Shown: positions 52,613 through 63,501, counted from the stretch's first letter. The stretch is 64,000 nucleotides of DNA from Pseudomonas sp. C1C7 (GCF_013359595.1 NZ_JABFMP010000005.1:1-64000); one strand, 5' to 3'. Program-made: numbers and translations. Notes: generated by a model not told the origin, from the sequence alone.

Positions 52613-53551
52613 TCAGGCCAACGCTGCACGGGCGGCAGCGAAAGCGTCTGGGGTATTGAGGTTGGAAGTCGATACGCCTTCGGCGCAGCGTTTGTTCAGA
52701 CCGGCCAGCACTTTGCCAGGACCGCACTCGACCAGATTGGTCGCGCCTTTTGCTGCCAGGGTCTGGACCGATTCGACCCAGCGCACTGGCTTGTAGAGCT
52801 GCTCGAGCAGATCACGCTTGAGGGTTTCCAGATCGGCAGGCACGGCGGCGCTGACGTTCTGCACCACAGGAATCTGCGGCGCCTGCCAGTCGATCGCGGC
52901 AACCGACTCGGCGAAACGCTCGGCCGCAGGACGCATCAGCTCGCAATGGGATGGCACGCTGACCGGCAACGGCATGGCGCGCTTGGCACCACGGGCCTTG
53001 CAGCCTTCGATGGCGCGCTCGACCGCAGCCTTGGCACCGGCGATAACCACCTGGCCCGGGGAGTTGAAGTTGACGGCGCTGACCACTTCGCCTTGCGCCG
53101 CTTCGGCACAGGCAGCCAGCACATCGGCATCTTCCAGGCCGAGGATCGCGGCCATGGCGCCCTGCCCGGCCGGCACGGCCTCTTGCATCAGCTTGCCGCG
53201 GGTTTCGACCAGCTTCACCGCGTCGCCCAGGCTCAGACTGCCTGCCGCGACCAGCGCGCTGTATTCACCCAGGCTGTGACCGGCAACATAAGCCGGGCGC
53301 TCGCCGCCTTGCGCCAGCCACAGGCGCCACAGGGCGATCGAGGCGGTCAGGATGGCCGGCTGGGTTTTATCGGTTTGATTGAGTTGCTCTTCCGGCCCCT
53401 GCTGGGTCAGTGCCCACAGGTCATAACCCAGAGCATCGGAAGCTTCTTTGAATGTTTCGAGGACAACCGGATGTTCCGCGCCCAATTCGGCCAGCATGCC
53501 GAGGGACTGCGAACCCTGTCCTGGAAAGACGAATGCGAGAGAAGCAGACAT
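52613..53551 (-). CDS. fabD: Malonyl-CoA:ACP transacylase
   Basis: This 312-residue transferase loads malonyl onto ACP. It begins AFVFPGQGSQSLGML and has the nucleophile in GHSLGEYSALVAAG and the histidine in PSHCELMRPAAERF. It lies between plsX and fabG, with a 128-base gap to plsX. Confidence 0.95.
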   Translation of the reverse strand: MSASLAFVFPGQGSQSLGMLAELGAEHPVVLETFKEASDALGYDLWALTQQGPEEQLNQTDKTQPAILTASIALWRLWLAQGGERPAYVAGHSLGEYSALVAAGSLSLGDAVKLVETRGKLMQEAVPAGQGAMAAILGLEDADVLAACAEAAQGEVVSAVNFNSPGQVVIAGAKAAVERAIEGCKARGAKRAMPLPVSVPSHCELMRPAAERFAESVAAIDWQAPQIPVVQNVSAAVPADLETLKRDLLEQLYKPVRWVESVQTLAAKGATNLVECGPGKVLAGLNKRCAEGVSTSNLNTPDAFAAARAALA

Positions 53552-53679
53552 GTAACAAGCCCCTAATGATCTTATCGTCGGAGAATTGGTGTCCCGCTAT
53601 TTGGGGGACGCAAGAAACTGACAGTTGGATGGCCCGATGAACCGGCCGGTCACATTTAAGCATTGTCCGACGAAAACGC

Positions 53680-54690
53680 CTAAAGCAACAAATCCTCCAG
53701 ACGGCCGTGTATACGCTCGGGCAGGTTTTCCTGGATCTCGATCAAGGCCCGGGAAATCGCACTCTGAAAACCCTGAACCCCGGCAGAACCGTGACTTTTC
53801 ACGACAATCCCCTGCAAGCCGAGGAAGCTCGCGCCGTTGTGCCGCGCAGGCGCCAGATCCGCCTTCAGACGCTTCATCAACGGCAAGGCCAACGCGCCCA
53901 CCAGGCGCGACGGCAGGCTCTGCTTGAACAACGCCTCGATGCGCCCGCCAATCATGGTGGCCAGGCCCTCGCTGGATTTGAGCAAAATGTTGCCGACAAA
54001 GCCGTCACAGACCACCACATCCGCCTCGCCACGGTACAAGCCGTCGCCTTCAACAAAACCGATGTAATTGATGCCACGGGCACTTTGCAACAATGTTGCA
54101 GCCAGCTTGACCTGCTGGTTTCCTTTTATGTCCTCGGTGCCGATGTTCAGCAGCGCGACACGGGGGCGCACGATACCCAGGGTTTCGGCGGCCACCGAAC
54201 CCATGACCGCAAACTGCAGCAGGTGCTCGGCACTGCAATCGACGTTGGCGCCCAGATCGAGCAACTGGCAGTAACCGGTCTGCGTGGGAATCGCCGCGAC
54301 CATGGCCGGCCGGTCGATGCCCGGTAGCGTCTTGAGCACGAACCGCGACAACGCCATCAACGCCCCGGTATTGCCGGCACTGACACAGGCCTGGACCTTG
54401 CCATCGCGCAACAGCTCCAGCGCCACGCGCATCGACGAATCAGGCTTGGCGCGCAGAGCCTGGGCAGGCTTTTCGCTCATGGTGATGACTTCGGACGCCG
54501 GCGTAATCGTCAGGCGCGCGCGATCCGCAGCCGATTGGCCAGCGATCAATTCTTCAAGGAGGGAGGGTTGACCGACGAGGGTCAGGTGCAGCGAGGGAGT
54601 AGCAGACAGGCTGGCAAGGCTGGCCTGGACAATGCTGCGGGGACCGAAGTCCCCGCCCATTGCGTCAATCGCGATGACTTGAGCGGACAA
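53680..54690 (-). CDS. plsX: Phosphate acyltransferase PlsX
   Basis: This 336-residue enzyme converts acyl-ACP to acyl-phosphate for phospholipid synthesis. [10 protein letters not shown] at the start and [39 protein letters not shown] and [16 protein letters not shown] are PlsX signatures. It begins at TTG 54690, four bases after the rpmF stop, so translation is probably coupled. Confidence 0.94.
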   Translation of the reverse strand: MSAQVIAIDAMGGDFGPRSIVQASLASLSATPSLHLTLVGQPSLLEELIAGQSAADRARLTITPASEVITMSEKPAQALRAKPDSSMRVALELLRDGKVQACVSAGNTGALMALSRFVLKTLPGIDRPAMVAAIPTQTGYCQLLDLGANVDCSAEHLLQFAVMGSVAAETLGIVRPRVALLNIGTEDIKGNQQVKLAATLLQSARGINYIGFVEGDGLYRGEADVVVCDGFVGNILLKSSEGLATMIGGRIEALFKQSLPSRLVGALALPLMKRLKADLAPARHNGASFLGLQGIVVKSHGSAGVQGFQSAISRALIEIQENLPERIHGRLEDLLL

Positions 54691-54694
54691 GTGA

Positions 54695-54877
54695 TTACTC
54701 GTCAGCGCCCTTGTCGATCACTTTACGACCACGGTATACGCCTTCTGGCGATACGTGGTGACGCAGGTGAACTTCACCGGTGGTTTTTTCTACAGACAGG
54801 GTGCTAGCCTCGAGAGCGTCGTGCGAACGGCGCATGTCACGGGCAGAGCGGGATTTTTTGTTCTGCTGAACAGCCAT
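54695..54877 (-). CDS. rpmF: 50S ribosomal protein L32
   Basis: This 60-residue basic protein ([20 protein letters not shown], then [20 protein letters not shown]) is L32. It lacks the zinc cysteines that some L32 proteins have. It lies 13 bases after yceD and 4 before plsX, the classic gene order linking ribosome and lipid synthesis. Confidence 0.97.
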
Positions 54878-54890
54878 AATTGATTAACTC

Positions 54891-55418
54891 CTAAACGTTT
54901 GGGTCACGCTTTAACTGCGCCAATACACTGAACGGGTTGGACCGCGTTACCTCGTCCTCGCTCGGTTCGGGTTCATCTGCTCCCGCCGGCTGCTGGCATT
55001 CTTCCGGATGATGAGCAGGCACAATGGGCAAGGCGAGCAGAAGCTCTTCCTCGATCAGTGACTGCAGATCCAAAGGATCTTCGCCCAGTTCCAGCACGTC
55101 ATAACCTTTCGGTAACGACTGGGTATTCGCACCCTCCTTCACCACAGCGTAACTGCATTCGCTATGGATCGGCAGGGTGACCAGCTCAAGACAACGCTGG
55201 CAAACCATTTTGACTTCGGTGTCGATAAAGCTGTGGATCACCACAGATTTACGTTCATCTCGCTCAAAAACGAGTTTGGCCTGCACCGTACCGACATTGT
55301 CGGAAAGCGGGTCGCAGAGTCTCTCCAAATCGGCCAGCAGCAGTTCACCTTGAAGGGTGGTGCCACGATCAGCCAATTTGCGCGGGTCAACGTGAGGTGG
55401 AATCGGGTCATTCAACAT
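54891..55418 (-). CDS. yceD: DUF177 protein YceD
   Basis: This 175-residue protein of the YceD (DUF177) family always accompanies rpmF and is linked to 23S rRNA maturation. The segment VKMVCQRCLELVTLPIHSEC has the conserved CxxC. The carboxy terminus is acidic and ends in NPFSVLAQLKRD. It is divergent from the yceF gene with 106 bases between the starts, which must hold promoters for both. Confidence 0.92.
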   Translation of the reverse strand: MLNDPIPPHVDPRKLADRGTTLQGELLLADLERLCDPLSDNVGTVQAKLVFERDERKSVVIHSFIDTEVKMVCQRCLELVTLPIHSECSYAVVKEGANTQSLPKGYDVLELGEDPLDLQSLIEEELLLALPIVPAHHPEECQQPAGADEPEPSEDEVTRSNPFSVLAQLKRDPNV

Positions 55419-55524
55419 AGGCGCAGCATTATAGGGATGCCCCCGCCCATGTCAAAGGAAATTCAGCCCTGTGCGCCACCTGCAACCCTCGCTAGAATCC
55501 ACAACCTGCCTTCCGGAGATGCAC

Positions 55525-56103
55525 ATGCTGCCTTTATTACTCGCTTCCAGCTCGGTATATCGCCGGGAATTGCTGGCTCGCCTGCGCCTGCCGTTCACTT
55601 GCAGCTCGCCGGATATCGACGAAAGCCATCGTCCGGGCGAACGTGCCGTTGATCTGGTCATGCGCCTGGCCGAGGAAAAAGCCCGGGCGCTAGCCGGCAG
55701 CCATGGCGCTCATCTGGTCATCGGCTCCGACCAGGTCGCGGTGCTCGGCGAGCGGATCATCGGCAAGCCCCACACCTTCGAAAAGGCCCGGGAACAACTG
55801 CTGGCCGCCAGCGGCAAGAGCGTGACCTTCCTGACCGGCCTGGCCCTGCTCAACACGCAAACCGGTGCATGCCAGGTCGATTGCGTACCTTTCACCGTGC
55901 ACATGCGCGAACTCGATGAGGCACGCATCGAACGTTACCTGCGTAGCGAGCAACCCTACGACTGCGCCGGCAGCTTCAAGGCTGAAGGCCTGGGGGTGAG
56001 CCTGTTTCAAAGCACCGAAGGCCCGGATGCCACCAGCCTGGTGGGACTGCCGTTGATTCGTCTGGTCGATATGCTGCTCAACGAAGGTGTGCAAATCCCG
56101 TAA
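55525..56103 (+). CDS. yceF: Maf-family nucleotide pyrophosphatase (YceF-like)
   Basis: This 192-residue Maf-type house-cleaning enzyme hydrolyses modified nucleotides; the YceF subgroup prefers 7-methyl-GTP. It shows LASSSVYRRELLARL, FTCSSPDIDESHRPGE, VIGSDQVAVLGERIIGKP and YDCAGSFKAEGLG. ATG 55525 follows GGAG by 6 bases; an earlier in-frame ATG touches that site. It is divergent from yceD-rpmF, as is usual. Confidence 0.92.
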   Translation: MLPLLLASSSVYRRELLARLRLPFTCSSPDIDESHRPGERAVDLVMRLAEEKARALAGSHGAHLVIGSDQVAVLGERIIGKPHTFEKAREQLLAASGKSVTFLTGLALLNTQTGACQVDCVPFTVHMRELDEARIERYLRSEQPYDCAGSFKAEGLGVSLFQSTEGPDATSLVGLPLIRLVDMLLNEGVQIP

Positions 56104-56106
56104 AGC

Positions 56107-56166
56107 AAAAGATCGCAGCCTTCGGCAGCTCCTGCAAAAGGCATTGCCGATGATTGCGATCTTTTT
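56107..56166. repeat. Degenerate hairpin repeat
   Basis: AAAAGATCGCAGCCTTCGGC and an imperfect complement (GATGATTGCGATCTTTTT) frame it. It lies between the convergent yceF and sppA genes and may act as a terminator. Confidence 0.7.
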
Positions 56167-56181
56167 GATGTCAAAGCCGGG

Positions 56182-57171
56182 TCAGCGAATAGAGGGACCG
56201 TTGAACCCCATCCACATCGCCAAATGCTCAGCCACGCTGGCGCCAAGCTTTTTCGAGAAGCGATCGAACGGAGATTCCTGAACGGTGAAATCCACCAGCT
56301 CCTTCTCGCCGATCACATCCCGGGCAACCGAGCTGGCATTGCCCAGACCATCGATCAACCCCAACGGCAGCGCCTGCTCGCCGGACCAGACCAGACCGGA
56401 GAACAGTTCCGGATGCTCCTTGTCCTTCAGGCGATCGCCACGCCCCTGCTTGACGCTGTTGATGAACTGCTTGTGCGTGGTGTCGAGCACACCCTGCCAG
56501 AACGCGGTCTCTTCAGGCTTCTGCGGCTGGAAGGGATCGAGAAAGGATTTGTGCTCGCCGGAGGTGTAGGTGCGGCGCTCGACACCCAGCTTCTCCATGG
56601 TGCCGACAAAACCGTAACCGGCAGCGGTGACACCGATGGAACCCACCAGGCTCGCCTTGTCGGCGTAAATCTGGTCGGCGGCACTGGCGATGTAGTAGGC
56701 GCCGGAAGCCCCCAGATCGGAAATCACCGCATACAGCTTGGTCTCAGGGTGCAGACCGCGCAGACGGCGAATCTCGTCATAGACGTAACCGGACTGCACC
56801 GGACTGCCGCCCGGGCTGTTGATACGCAGGATGACACCCTTGACCTTGTCGTCCTCGAAGGCGGCACGCAGGCTGCCGACGATGTTGTCAGCGCTGGCCG
56901 GCTCCTTGTCGGCGATCATGCCGGTCACGTCGATCAGGGCCGTGTAGTGGCCGCTGCGGGTAGCCGCTTTCTCCACATCCATCAGGGGCGTGAACAAGGC
57001 CAGCGCAACAAACAGGTACACAAAGGTCAACAGCTTGAAGAAAATCCCCCAACGACGGGACCGACGCTGTTCCTGCACACCCGCCAGCAGCGTCTTCTCC
57101 AACAGCTTCCAGCTTTTTTCGTCACCGCTCTCTGCGCTCGACTTCTCGGGCGCCTTCCATTCGTCGGCCAT
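56182..57171 (-). CDS. sppA: Signal peptide peptidase SppA (short form)
   Basis: This 329-residue membrane peptidase of family S49 degrades cleaved signal peptides. One membrane segment lies near residues 43-62 (IFFKLLTFVYLFVALALFTP). INSPGGSPVQSGYVYDEIRR and the nucleophile in VISDLGASGAYYIASAADQI are present, with a lysine nearby in YADKASLVGSIGVTAAGYGF. It is about half the size of E. coli SppA, matching the 36K type. It follows the HAD gene by 24 bases. Confidence 0.92.
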   Translation of the reverse strand: MADEWKAPEKSSAESGDEKSWKLLEKTLLAGVQEQRRSRRWGIFFKLLTFVYLFVALALFTPLMDVEKAATRSGHYTALIDVTGMIADKEPASADNIVGSLRAAFEDDKVKGVILRINSPGGSPVQSGYVYDEIRRLRGLHPETKLYAVISDLGASGAYYIASAADQIYADKASLVGSIGVTAAGYGFVGTMEKLGVERRTYTSGEHKSFLDPFQPQKPEETAFWQGVLDTTHKQFINSVKQGRGDRLKDKEHPELFSGLVWSGEQALPLGLIDGLGNASSVARDVIGEKELVDFTVQESPFDRFSKKLGASVAEHLAMWMGFNGPSIR

Positions 57172-57195
57172 GCCATCTACCCCAGCAAAAACGTA

Positions 57196-57858
57196 TTAAG
57201 CCTGCTGATTCAGCCAGGCATGCAATTGCGAAAAACGATCGATAGCCAATCGCGGCTCGAACACCTTCAGCGCCTCGATCGACTGAGCCCCGTAGCTGAC
57301 AGCTACCGAATCCATGCCGGCATTGCGCGCCATCTGCAGGTCGAAGGACGAGTCACCAACCATCAGCGCCTCTTCCGGGCGGACTTCGCAGTGCGCCAGG
57401 ATCTGCTCGAGCATCAGTGGATGGGGCTTGCTGGCGGTTTCGTCGGCGGCACGGGTGATGTCGAAGTAATCTTCCCAACCGTGAGACTTCAGCACCCGAT
57501 CCAGCCCGCGACGGGCCTTGCCGGTCGCGACCGCCAGATGGTAACCCTCGGCCCGAAAGGCCTCCATCGACTCGACCACACCCTCGAACAACGGCGAAGG
57601 CACAGCTTCGGACGCGATGTAGTGATCCGCGTAATGCTGACGAAAAGCCACCAGCTCATCATCACCGATTTCGGGATACAGGGTGCGAATTGCCTCGGGC
57701 AACCCCAGACCGATGATGCCCTTGACCGCAAAGTCATCGCACAGCGCAAAACCCGAACGTTCGGAGGCAACGTGCATCGCCTCGACAATCCGACCAATGG
57801 AATCGGCCAACGTGCCGTCCCAATCGAATATCAACAGTTTGTAATCAGATTGGCGCAC
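57196..57858 (-). CDS. HAD-family phosphatase (Gph-like)
   Basis: This 220-residue hydrolase has the HAD motifs [13 protein letters not shown] (nucleophile Asp), [12 protein letters not shown], the lysine in [12 protein letters not shown] and [16 protein letters not shown]. It resembles phosphoglycolate phosphatases. Its GTG start overlaps the end of rluC by 14 bases, so the two are coupled. Confidence 0.9.
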   Translation of the reverse strand: MRQSDYKLLIFDWDGTLADSIGRIVEAMHVASERSGFALCDDFAVKGIIGLGLPEAIRTLYPEIGDDELVAFRQHYADHYIASEAVPSPLFEGVVESMEAFRAEGYHLAVATGKARRGLDRVLKSHGWEDYFDITRAADETASKPHPLMLEQILAHCEVRPEEALMVGDSSFDLQMARNAGMDSVAVSYGAQSIEALKVFEPRLAIDRFSQLHAWLNQQA

Positions 57859-58804
57859 TCAGACGCTCCACGGTTTGGGCCCACATTTCATCCACCGGAG
57901 CCTGCAGCTTCAGTTCGCCGCCATCGGGCAGCGGCACGGTCAGCATGTAGGCGTGCAGGAACAGGCGCTTGCCGCCCAGATCGCGAATTTCCCTGGTAAA
58001 GTCATCATCGCCGTACTTGCTGTCGCCGGCGATGCAGTGCCCGGCGTGCAGGGTGTGCACGCGAATCTGGTGAGTCCGGCCAGTGACAGGCTTGGCCTCG
58101 ACCATGGTGGCGAACTCACCGAAGCGGCGCAGCACCTTGAATACGGTCAGCGCTTCCTTGCCCTCGTCGTTGACTTCGACCATGCGCTCGCCCGAACGCA
58201 GGTTGCTCTTGAGCAAAGGCGCGCGAACCTGCTTGATCGAGCTTGCCCAGTTGCCGCGAACCAGCGCCATGTAGCGCTTGTCTACGCCGTCACCGCGCAG
58301 TTGTTCGTGCAGGTGGCGCAACATGCTGCGCTTCTTGGCGATCATCAGCAGGCCGGAAGTGTCCCGGTCCAGACGGTGGACCAGCTCCAGCTCCTTGGCC
58401 TCGGGACGCAACTGACGAAAGGCTTCGATCACGCCGAAGTTCAGGCCGCTGCCGCCGTGGACCGCGATCCCGGCAGGCTTGTTGATCACGATGAGAGCCT
58501 TGTCTTCGTAGACAATCGAGGCTTCCAGGCGCTGCAGCAGCCCCTGGGCCACCGGCACCGGCTCGTCACGTTCAGGCACGCGAACCGGCGGCACGCGCAC
58601 GATGTCGCCGGCCTGCAGCTTGTATTCGGGCTTGATCCGGCCCTTGTTCACCCGCACTTCGCCTTTGCGCAAAATGCGATAGATCAAGGTCTTGGGCACG
58701 CCTTTGAGCCGGGCAAGAAGGAAGTTATCGATACGCTGGCCGGCATATTCCGGCGAGACCTCAAGCATTTGCACGCCTGGAGTCGGAGGGGTAGTAGTCG
58801 TCAT
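57845..58804 (-). CDS. rluC: 23S rRNA pseudouridine synthase RluC
   Basis: This 319-residue enzyme makes pseudouridines at 955, 2504 and 2580 of 23S rRNA (E. coli numbering). An S4 domain ([20 protein letters not shown]) precedes the catalytic domain with [15 protein letters not shown], holding the catalytic Asp, and [20 protein letters not shown]. It is divergent from rne, its usual neighbour. Confidence 0.94.
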   Translation of the reverse strand: MTTTTPPTPGVQMLEVSPEYAGQRIDNFLLARLKGVPKTLIYRILRKGEVRVNKGRIKPEYKLQAGDIVRVPPVRVPERDEPVPVAQGLLQRLEASIVYEDKALIVINKPAGIAVHGGSGLNFGVIEAFRQLRPEAKELELVHRLDRDTSGLLMIAKKRSMLRHLHEQLRGDGVDKRYMALVRGNWASSIKQVRAPLLKSNLRSGERMVEVNDEGKEALTVFKVLRRFGEFATMVEAKPVTGRTHQIRVHTLHAGHCIAGDSKYGDDDFTREIRDLGGKRLFLHAYMLTVPLPDGGELKLQAPVDEMWAQTVERLSAPI

Positions 58805-58833
58805 GGCGCGGATGATATCAATTTTTTATGGAA

Positions 58834-58862
58834 TTGAAGCACTTAATCATTGCTGCTATAGT
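58834..58862 (+). promoter_or_regulatory. Probable rne promoter
   Basis: TTGAAG, a 17-base spacer and TATAGT form a good sigma-70 promoter. It lies 30 bp from the rluC start, in divergent orientation, and about 640 bp before rne. No equally good promoter is visible nearer the gene. Confidence 0.65.
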
Positions 58863-58868
58863 CGCGAA

Positions 58869-59503
58869 CGCCGCCAAAAGCGGCCTGGACAGCGGACCTA
58901 CGGTCAAAAACCGGCCCTGACCAACGCAATTCACCAGGACGCGAGGCCGTCCTACGGGGCTTTCGCTACGTAACGGTGGAGTTTGCAGGTGTAACGAGCG
59001 CAGGTGACATGAGGCCTGAATCACGCCGCGAAGCAGAGTTCCCACTCGCCACGCGAGCCATATTCACGGCCAGTTCACAAAGTGCAGTCAGCTGCAGATG
59101 ACCCCGAGCGACCGCCTCGGAAACTACGCCTAATTAGCCATGATGCGTGACCTCCCCTTTCGGAGCTCACGGTAAATGCCAACCCGCTGCGGATTCTGCG
59201 CGCGGCAGCACCCGAATTATCAGGGATACGTGTAGGGTGGAGATGCACAACCGCTGGACTGTGTAGCAGTAGGCTTTATCAAGACGCTTCATCTCGTCCA
59301 CAGCCGCCGGTTGATTCCTCCTCCTGACTGAGTGCTTAAGTAGCCACAGCAAGCAGGACGCGTACGTCGCGACAAAGGCCCACATTGGCCGGACATCGCT
59401 GGACACGGGAATGGCCAACCACTCCCGACGCACCTGACACCGACCGTGAGAAGTCGTGTGTGCCGAACGCCGTTTCCGGCAGCCCGGAAACCGACGGTAC
59501 TAC
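58869..59503 (+). promoter_or_regulatory. Long untranslated leader of rne
   Basis: No gene is visible in these roughly 635 bases. Short open frames exist, but none has a ribosome site. Several stems are visible, among them one made of GGCCGTCC...GGGGC parts near 58945 and TTTCCGGCAGCCCGGAAA at 59474-59491. In enteric bacteria RNase E controls its own level by cutting a long structured rne leader, and the length here suggests the same. The ribosome site before ATG is weak. Confidence 0.6.
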
Positions 59504-62500
59504 ATGAAAAGAATGCTGATTAACGCAACTCAACCCGAAGAGTTGCGTGTTGCACTGGTAGACGGCCAGCGCCTCTACGACCTGGACATCGAGTCCGGTG
59601 CACGCGAGCAGAAGAAAGCCAACATCTATAAAGGCCGGATCACTCGCATCGAGCCAAGCCTTGAAGCCGCCTTTGTCGATTTCGGCTCCGAGCGTCACGG
59701 CTTCCTGCCTCTCAAGGAAATCTCCCGCGAATACTTCAAGAAAGCCCCCGAAGGCCGCGTCAACATCAAGGACGTCCTGAGCGAAGGCCAGGAAGTCATC
59801 GTTCAGGTGGAAAAAGAAGAACGTGGCAACAAGGGTGCCGCCCTGACCACCTTCATCAGCCTGGCCGGTCGTTATCTGGTCCTGATGCCGAACAACCCGC
59901 GTGCCGGCGGCATCTCCCGTCGCATCGAAGGCGAAGAGCGCAACGAACTGCGTGAAGCCCTGAACGGCCTGGTTGCCCCGGCCGACATGGGTCTGATCGT
60001 GCGCACTGCAGGCCTGGGCCGCAGCAGCGAAGAAATGCAGTGGGACCTCGACTACCTGCTGCAACTCTGGACCGCCATCAAGGAAGCGTCCCTGGATCGC
60101 GCCGCGCCATTCCTGATCTACCAGGAAAGCAACGTGATCATCCGCGCCATCCGCGATTACCTGCGCCAGGACATCGGCGAAGTGCTGATCGACAGCGTTG
60201 AAGCCCAGGACGAAGCCCTGACCTTCATCCGCCAGGTGATGCCACAGTACGCCAGCAAGATCAAGCTGTACGAAGACAGCGTTCCGCTGTTCAACCGTTT
60301 CCAGATCGAAAGCCAGATCGAAACCGCCTTCCAGCGCGTCGTCGAACTGCCTTCCGGCGGCTCCATCGTCATCGACCCGACCGAAGCCCTGGTGTCCATC
60401 GACATCAACTCGGCGCGCGCCACCAAAGGCAGCGATATCGAAGAGACCGCACTGCAGACCAACCTTGAAGCCGCCGAAGAAATCGCCCGTCAGTTGCGCC
60501 TGCGCGACATCGGCGGCCTGATCGTCATCGACTTCATCGACATGACCCCTGCCAAGAACCAGCGCGCCGTGGAAGAAAAAGTCCGCGAATGCCTGGAAGC
60601 CGACCGCGCTCGCGTGCAAGTCGGTCGCATCTCGCGCTTCGGCCTGCTGGAAATGTCCCGTCAGCGCCTGCGCCCATCCCTGGGTGAAAGCAGCGGCATC
60701 GTCTGCCCACGCTGCAGCGGCACCGGCATCATCCGTGACGTCGAATCGCTGTCGCTGGCCATCCTGCGTCTGATCGAAGAAGAAGCCCTGAAAGATCGCA
60801 CCGCCGAAGTGCGTGCCCAGGTGCCGATCCCGGTCGCCGCGTTCCTGCTCAACGAAAAACGCAACTCGATCACCAAGATCGAACTGCGCACCCGCGCCCG
60901 CATCGTCATCCTGCCGAACGATCACCTCGAAACCCCGCATTTCGAAGTTCAGCGCTTGCGCGATGACAACCCGGAAGCCGCCACCAACCAGTCCAGCTAC
61001 GAAATCGCCGCTGCCGCTGCCGAAGTGGAAGAAGTCCAGGCATCCGCCGCGACCCGCACCCTGGTTCGCCAGGAAGCCGCGGTCAAGACCGCTCCAGCCC
61101 GCGCCAACGCTCCGGTTCCGACCGAAGTCGCCGCTCCGGTTGCAGCTCCAGTGGTCGCCGCGCCTGAGCCAAGCCTGTTCAAAGGCCTGGTGAAGTCGCT
61201 GGTCAGCCTGTTCGCCACCAAGGAAGAGCCCGCCGCGCCGGTCGTGGTTGAAAAGCCGGTTGTCGAGCGCCCTGCCCGTAACGAAGAGCGTCGCAACGGT
61301 CGCCAGCAGAGCCGCAACCGTAACGGTCGCCGCGATGAAGAGCGCAAGCCTCGCGAAGAACGTGCACCGCGTGAAGAGCGCGCACCACGTGAACCACGCG
61401 AAGAGCGTCAAGCGCGCGAAGCCCGTGAGGAAAGTCCAGCGGTAGCTCGCGAAGAGCGCGCGCCACGCGCACCGCGTGAAGAACGTGCACCGCGCGCTCC
61501 ACGTGAAGATCGCAAGCCACGTGGCGAGCGTGAAGAACGTGTACGCGAACTGCGTGAGCCCCTGGATGCCGCTCCGGCAGCCGCTGCTACCGCAGAAGAG
61601 CGTCCAGCCCGTCCACCACGCGAAGAGCGCGCTCCACGCCCACCGCGTGAAGAGCGTCAACCGCGTGCCGAGCAAGCCGCTGCCGCCGCTGCCGAAGAAG
61701 AGCTGCCAACCAACGAAGAGCAACTGCAGGAAGAAGGTCAGGAAGGCGCCGAAGGCGATCGTCCACGCCGTCGCTCCCGTGGCCAGCGTCGTCGCAGCAA
61801 CCGTCGTGAGCGTCAGCGCGATGCCAACGGCAACGTGATCGAAGGTTCGGAAGAATCCGAATCCGGCGAAGCCACCGCGACCAGCGAAGCGCCAAGCACC
61901 GCCGATCTGGCTGCCGGCCTGGCTGTAACCGCCGCAGTTGCCAGCTCGGTGATCAGCGCTCCGGCCGAAGCACAAGCCAACCAGCAAGCCGAACGCGCCA
62001 CTGCCGCCACCCTGGAAACTGCTCCAGTCGAAGCGCCAGTCGTTGAGGCTCCAGCTGTTGAAGCCCCCGTTGTCGAAGCGACCACCCCGGTGGAAGTGAC
62101 AGCATCGCCGGAAGTCGAGCTGGCACCAGCGCCAGAGGCTCAGCCAGTGGTTGAAGCCGCTGCCGAGCCGACCGTCGTTGCCGAAGCGCCAGTCGTGGCC
62201 GCAGAGCCTGTGGTCGAAACCGTGACTGAAACCGTCCGTGAAGTTCGCGAAGAGCAAACCGCGTTCAACTGGGTCGCCGAGCCAGCCGTTGTCGAAGCTC
62301 CTGCTCCGGCCGTCGAGGCCGAAGTGGCTGAAGCGATGGTCTCTGAGCCAGTGGTTGCTGCCGCAGAGCCAGCTCCGGTAGTTGAAGCACCGGTGGTTGT
62401 TGAAGCACCTGCCCCAATGGTCGAAGCGGCTCCTGTCAGCGCCCTGACCCCAAGCGGCCGCGCACCGAACGACCCGCGCGAAGTGCGTCGTCGCAAGCGT

Positions 62501-62734
62501 GAAGAAGAGCGTCTGCAGAAGGAAGCCGAACTGGCTGCCGCTGCTGCTCAGGCTGAACCGGTTGTCGCAGAACCCGTTGCCGAAGTCGTCGAGGCAGCCC
62601 CTGCCCCGGCTGCGGAAGTGGCTGCCGAGCCAGCTGAGTCGGTGATCCACGAAGCACCACGCTCCGTTCAGGAAGCCGTAGAGCAACACGAACAGGCCCA
62701 GGAAAAAGAACACGAGACCAAACCTCTCGTCTGA
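59504..62734 (+). CDS. rne: Ribonuclease E
   Basis: This 1076-residue endonuclease starts mRNA decay and matures rRNA and tRNA. The order is: [20 protein letters not shown], an S1 domain (about 38-120, [20 protein letters not shown]), the 5' sensor and DNase I-like domains with catalytic D300 ([12 protein letters not shown]) and D343 (LIVIDFIDM), and the zinc link C401-P-R-C404. From about residue 520 a long scaffold follows: an arginine-rich part with many PREERAP repeats (about 615-760) that should bind RNA, an Ala/Val/Glu/Pro-rich part, and a terminal [20 protein letters not shown] motif that could recruit partners. A terminator follows. Confidence 0.96.
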   Translation: MKRMLINATQPEELRVALVDGQRLYDLDIESGAREQKKANIYKGRITRIEPSLEAAFVDFGSERHGFLPLKEISREYFKKAPEGRVNIKDVLSEGQEVIVQVEKEERGNKGAALTTFISLAGRYLVLMPNNPRAGGISRRIEGEERNELREALNGLVAPADMGLIVRTAGLGRSSEEMQWDLDYLLQLWTAIKEASLDRAAPFLIYQESNVIIRAIRDYLRQDIGEVLIDSVEAQDEALTFIRQVMPQYASKIKLYEDSVPLFNRFQIESQIETAFQRVVELPSGGSIVIDPTEALVSIDINSARATKGSDIEETALQTNLEAAEEIARQLRLRDIGGLIVIDFIDMTPAKNQRAVEEKVRECLEADRARVQVGRISRFGLLEMSRQRLRPSLGESSGIVCPRCSGTGIIRDVESLSLAILRLIEEEALKDRTAEVRAQVPIPVAAFLLNEKRNSITKIELRTRARIVILPNDHLETPHFEVQRLRDDNPEAATNQSSYEIAAAAAEVEEVQASAATRTLVRQEAAVKTAPARANAPVPTEVAAPVAAPVVAAPEPSLFKGLVKSLVSLFATKEEPAAPVVVEKPVVERPARNEERRNGRQQSRNRNGRRDEERKPREERAPREERAPREPREERQAREAREESPAVAREERAPRAPREERAPRAPREDRKPRGEREERVRELREPLDAAPAAAATAEERPARPPREERAPRPPREERQPRAEQAAAAAAEEELPTNEEQLQEEGQEGAEGDRPRRRSRGQRRRSNRRERQRDANGNVIEGSEESESGEATATSEAPSTADLAAGLAVTAAVASSVISAPAEAQANQQAERATAATLETAPVEAPVVEAPAVEAPVVEATTPVEVTASPEVELAPAPEAQPVVEAAAEPTVVAEAPVVAAEPVVETVTETVREVREEQTAFNWVAEPAVVEAPAPAVEAEVAEAMVSEPVVAAAEPAPVVEAPVVVEAPAPMVEAAPVSALTPSGRAPNDPREVRRRKREEERLQKEAELAAAAAQAEPVVAEPVAEVVEAAPAPAAEVAAEPAESVIHEAPRSVQEAVEQHEQAQEKEHETKPLV

Positions 62735-62747
62735 TTCCTGAAGCCGT

Positions 62748-62785
62748 AAAAAAGCCCCGCCTGGTGATGCCAGGCGGGGCTTTTT
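62748..62785. terminator. Bidirectional terminator after rne
   Basis: AAAAAAGCCCCGCCTGG and CCAGGCGGGGCTTTTT form a perfect long stem with a TGATG loop. It ends rne and could also stop transcripts arriving from the opposite side. Confidence 0.93.
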
Positions 62786-62820
62786 CATGCCTGCGATAAA
62801 CTTTGGACCGCGTTATCGTT

Positions 62821-62900
62821 CTTCGCGGGCAAGCCTTGCTCCTACGGGTTTTGTGTCGTCCACAGGAATGGATCCTGTAGAGAGCGAGGCTTGCCCGCGA
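62821..62900. repeat. REP-type inverted repeat
   Basis: TCGCGGGCAAGCCTTGCTCC and GAGCGAGGCTTGCCCGCGA pair imperfectly around an unrelated centre. It lies between the convergent rne and MobA-like genes. Confidence 0.8.
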
Positions 62901-62907
62901 GTGCAAT

Positions 62908-63501
62908 CTATCGGTTAAACGTTAAAGCCTCAGGCACATCCACATCCCACAACACCCCGGGATCGTCCACCGCCACCTCGACCACCTTGGCCGACGCAAA
63001 CAACGGCTTGGCCCCACGATCTCCCGACAACCCCATCAATCCCGGCCCGAACGTACGCCCGAACCCCACGGGATGCCCATATTCGCCATCGATCACCGGA
63101 ACACTGATCCCGTCATTGGCAATCCCCGACAACACCTGCTGTACCGTCGACGGCAGGATGAACGGCATATCTCCCAACACGATCAACCAGCCGTCCAGCT
63201 GCGAACAGGCCGCAACTCCGGCCGAGATGCTGTCGCCCATACCGGTCGATTCGATCAATACGATCTCGAAACCATAGGCCTGGGCCATGCGGATCACCTG
63301 CGGGCGATCTTCGGTGGTTACCAGCACGCGCCTGCTCAGTTCAGCCGGCAAACTCACCAGCACCTGCTCGATCACCGAACGAACCGCGCCGTCACGTCCT
63401 GTGCAGTCCGCCAGCAACTTGTCCTTGTCTGCACCCGCCACTTGCCTGAACCGACTGCCCTGCCCCGCCGCCAACACGATGACGCCGACCGACTCACTCA
63501 T
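62908..63501 (-). CDS. MobA/MocA-like molybdenum-cofactor nucleotidyltransferase
   Basis: This 197-residue protein has the NTP-transferase start VIVLAAGQGSRFRQVAGADK, with the signature Gly-rich loop, GMGDSISAGVAAC and LIVLGDMPFILPSTV. MocA-type members attach CMP to molybdopterin for xanthine dehydrogenase-family enzymes. It overlaps the XdhC-like gene by 4 bases (ATGA), which supports that role. Confidence 0.87.
   Translation of the reverse strand: MSESVGVIVLAAGQGSRFRQVAGADKDKLLADCTGRDGAVRSVIEQVLVSLPAELSRRVLVTTEDRPQVIRMAQAYGFEIVLIESTGMGDSISAGVAACSQLDGWLIVLGDMPFILPSTVQQVLSGIANDGISVPVIDGEYGHPVGFGRTFGPGLMGLSGDRGAKPLFASAKVVEVAVDDPGVLWDVDVPEALTFNR

Noticed and set aside
59336..62788. 1150-codon open frame on the minus strand opposite rne
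   Set aside because: It mirrors the codon bias and repeats of rne, gives an improbable Phe/Gly/Cys-rich product, has no ribosome site and runs through the rne terminator.
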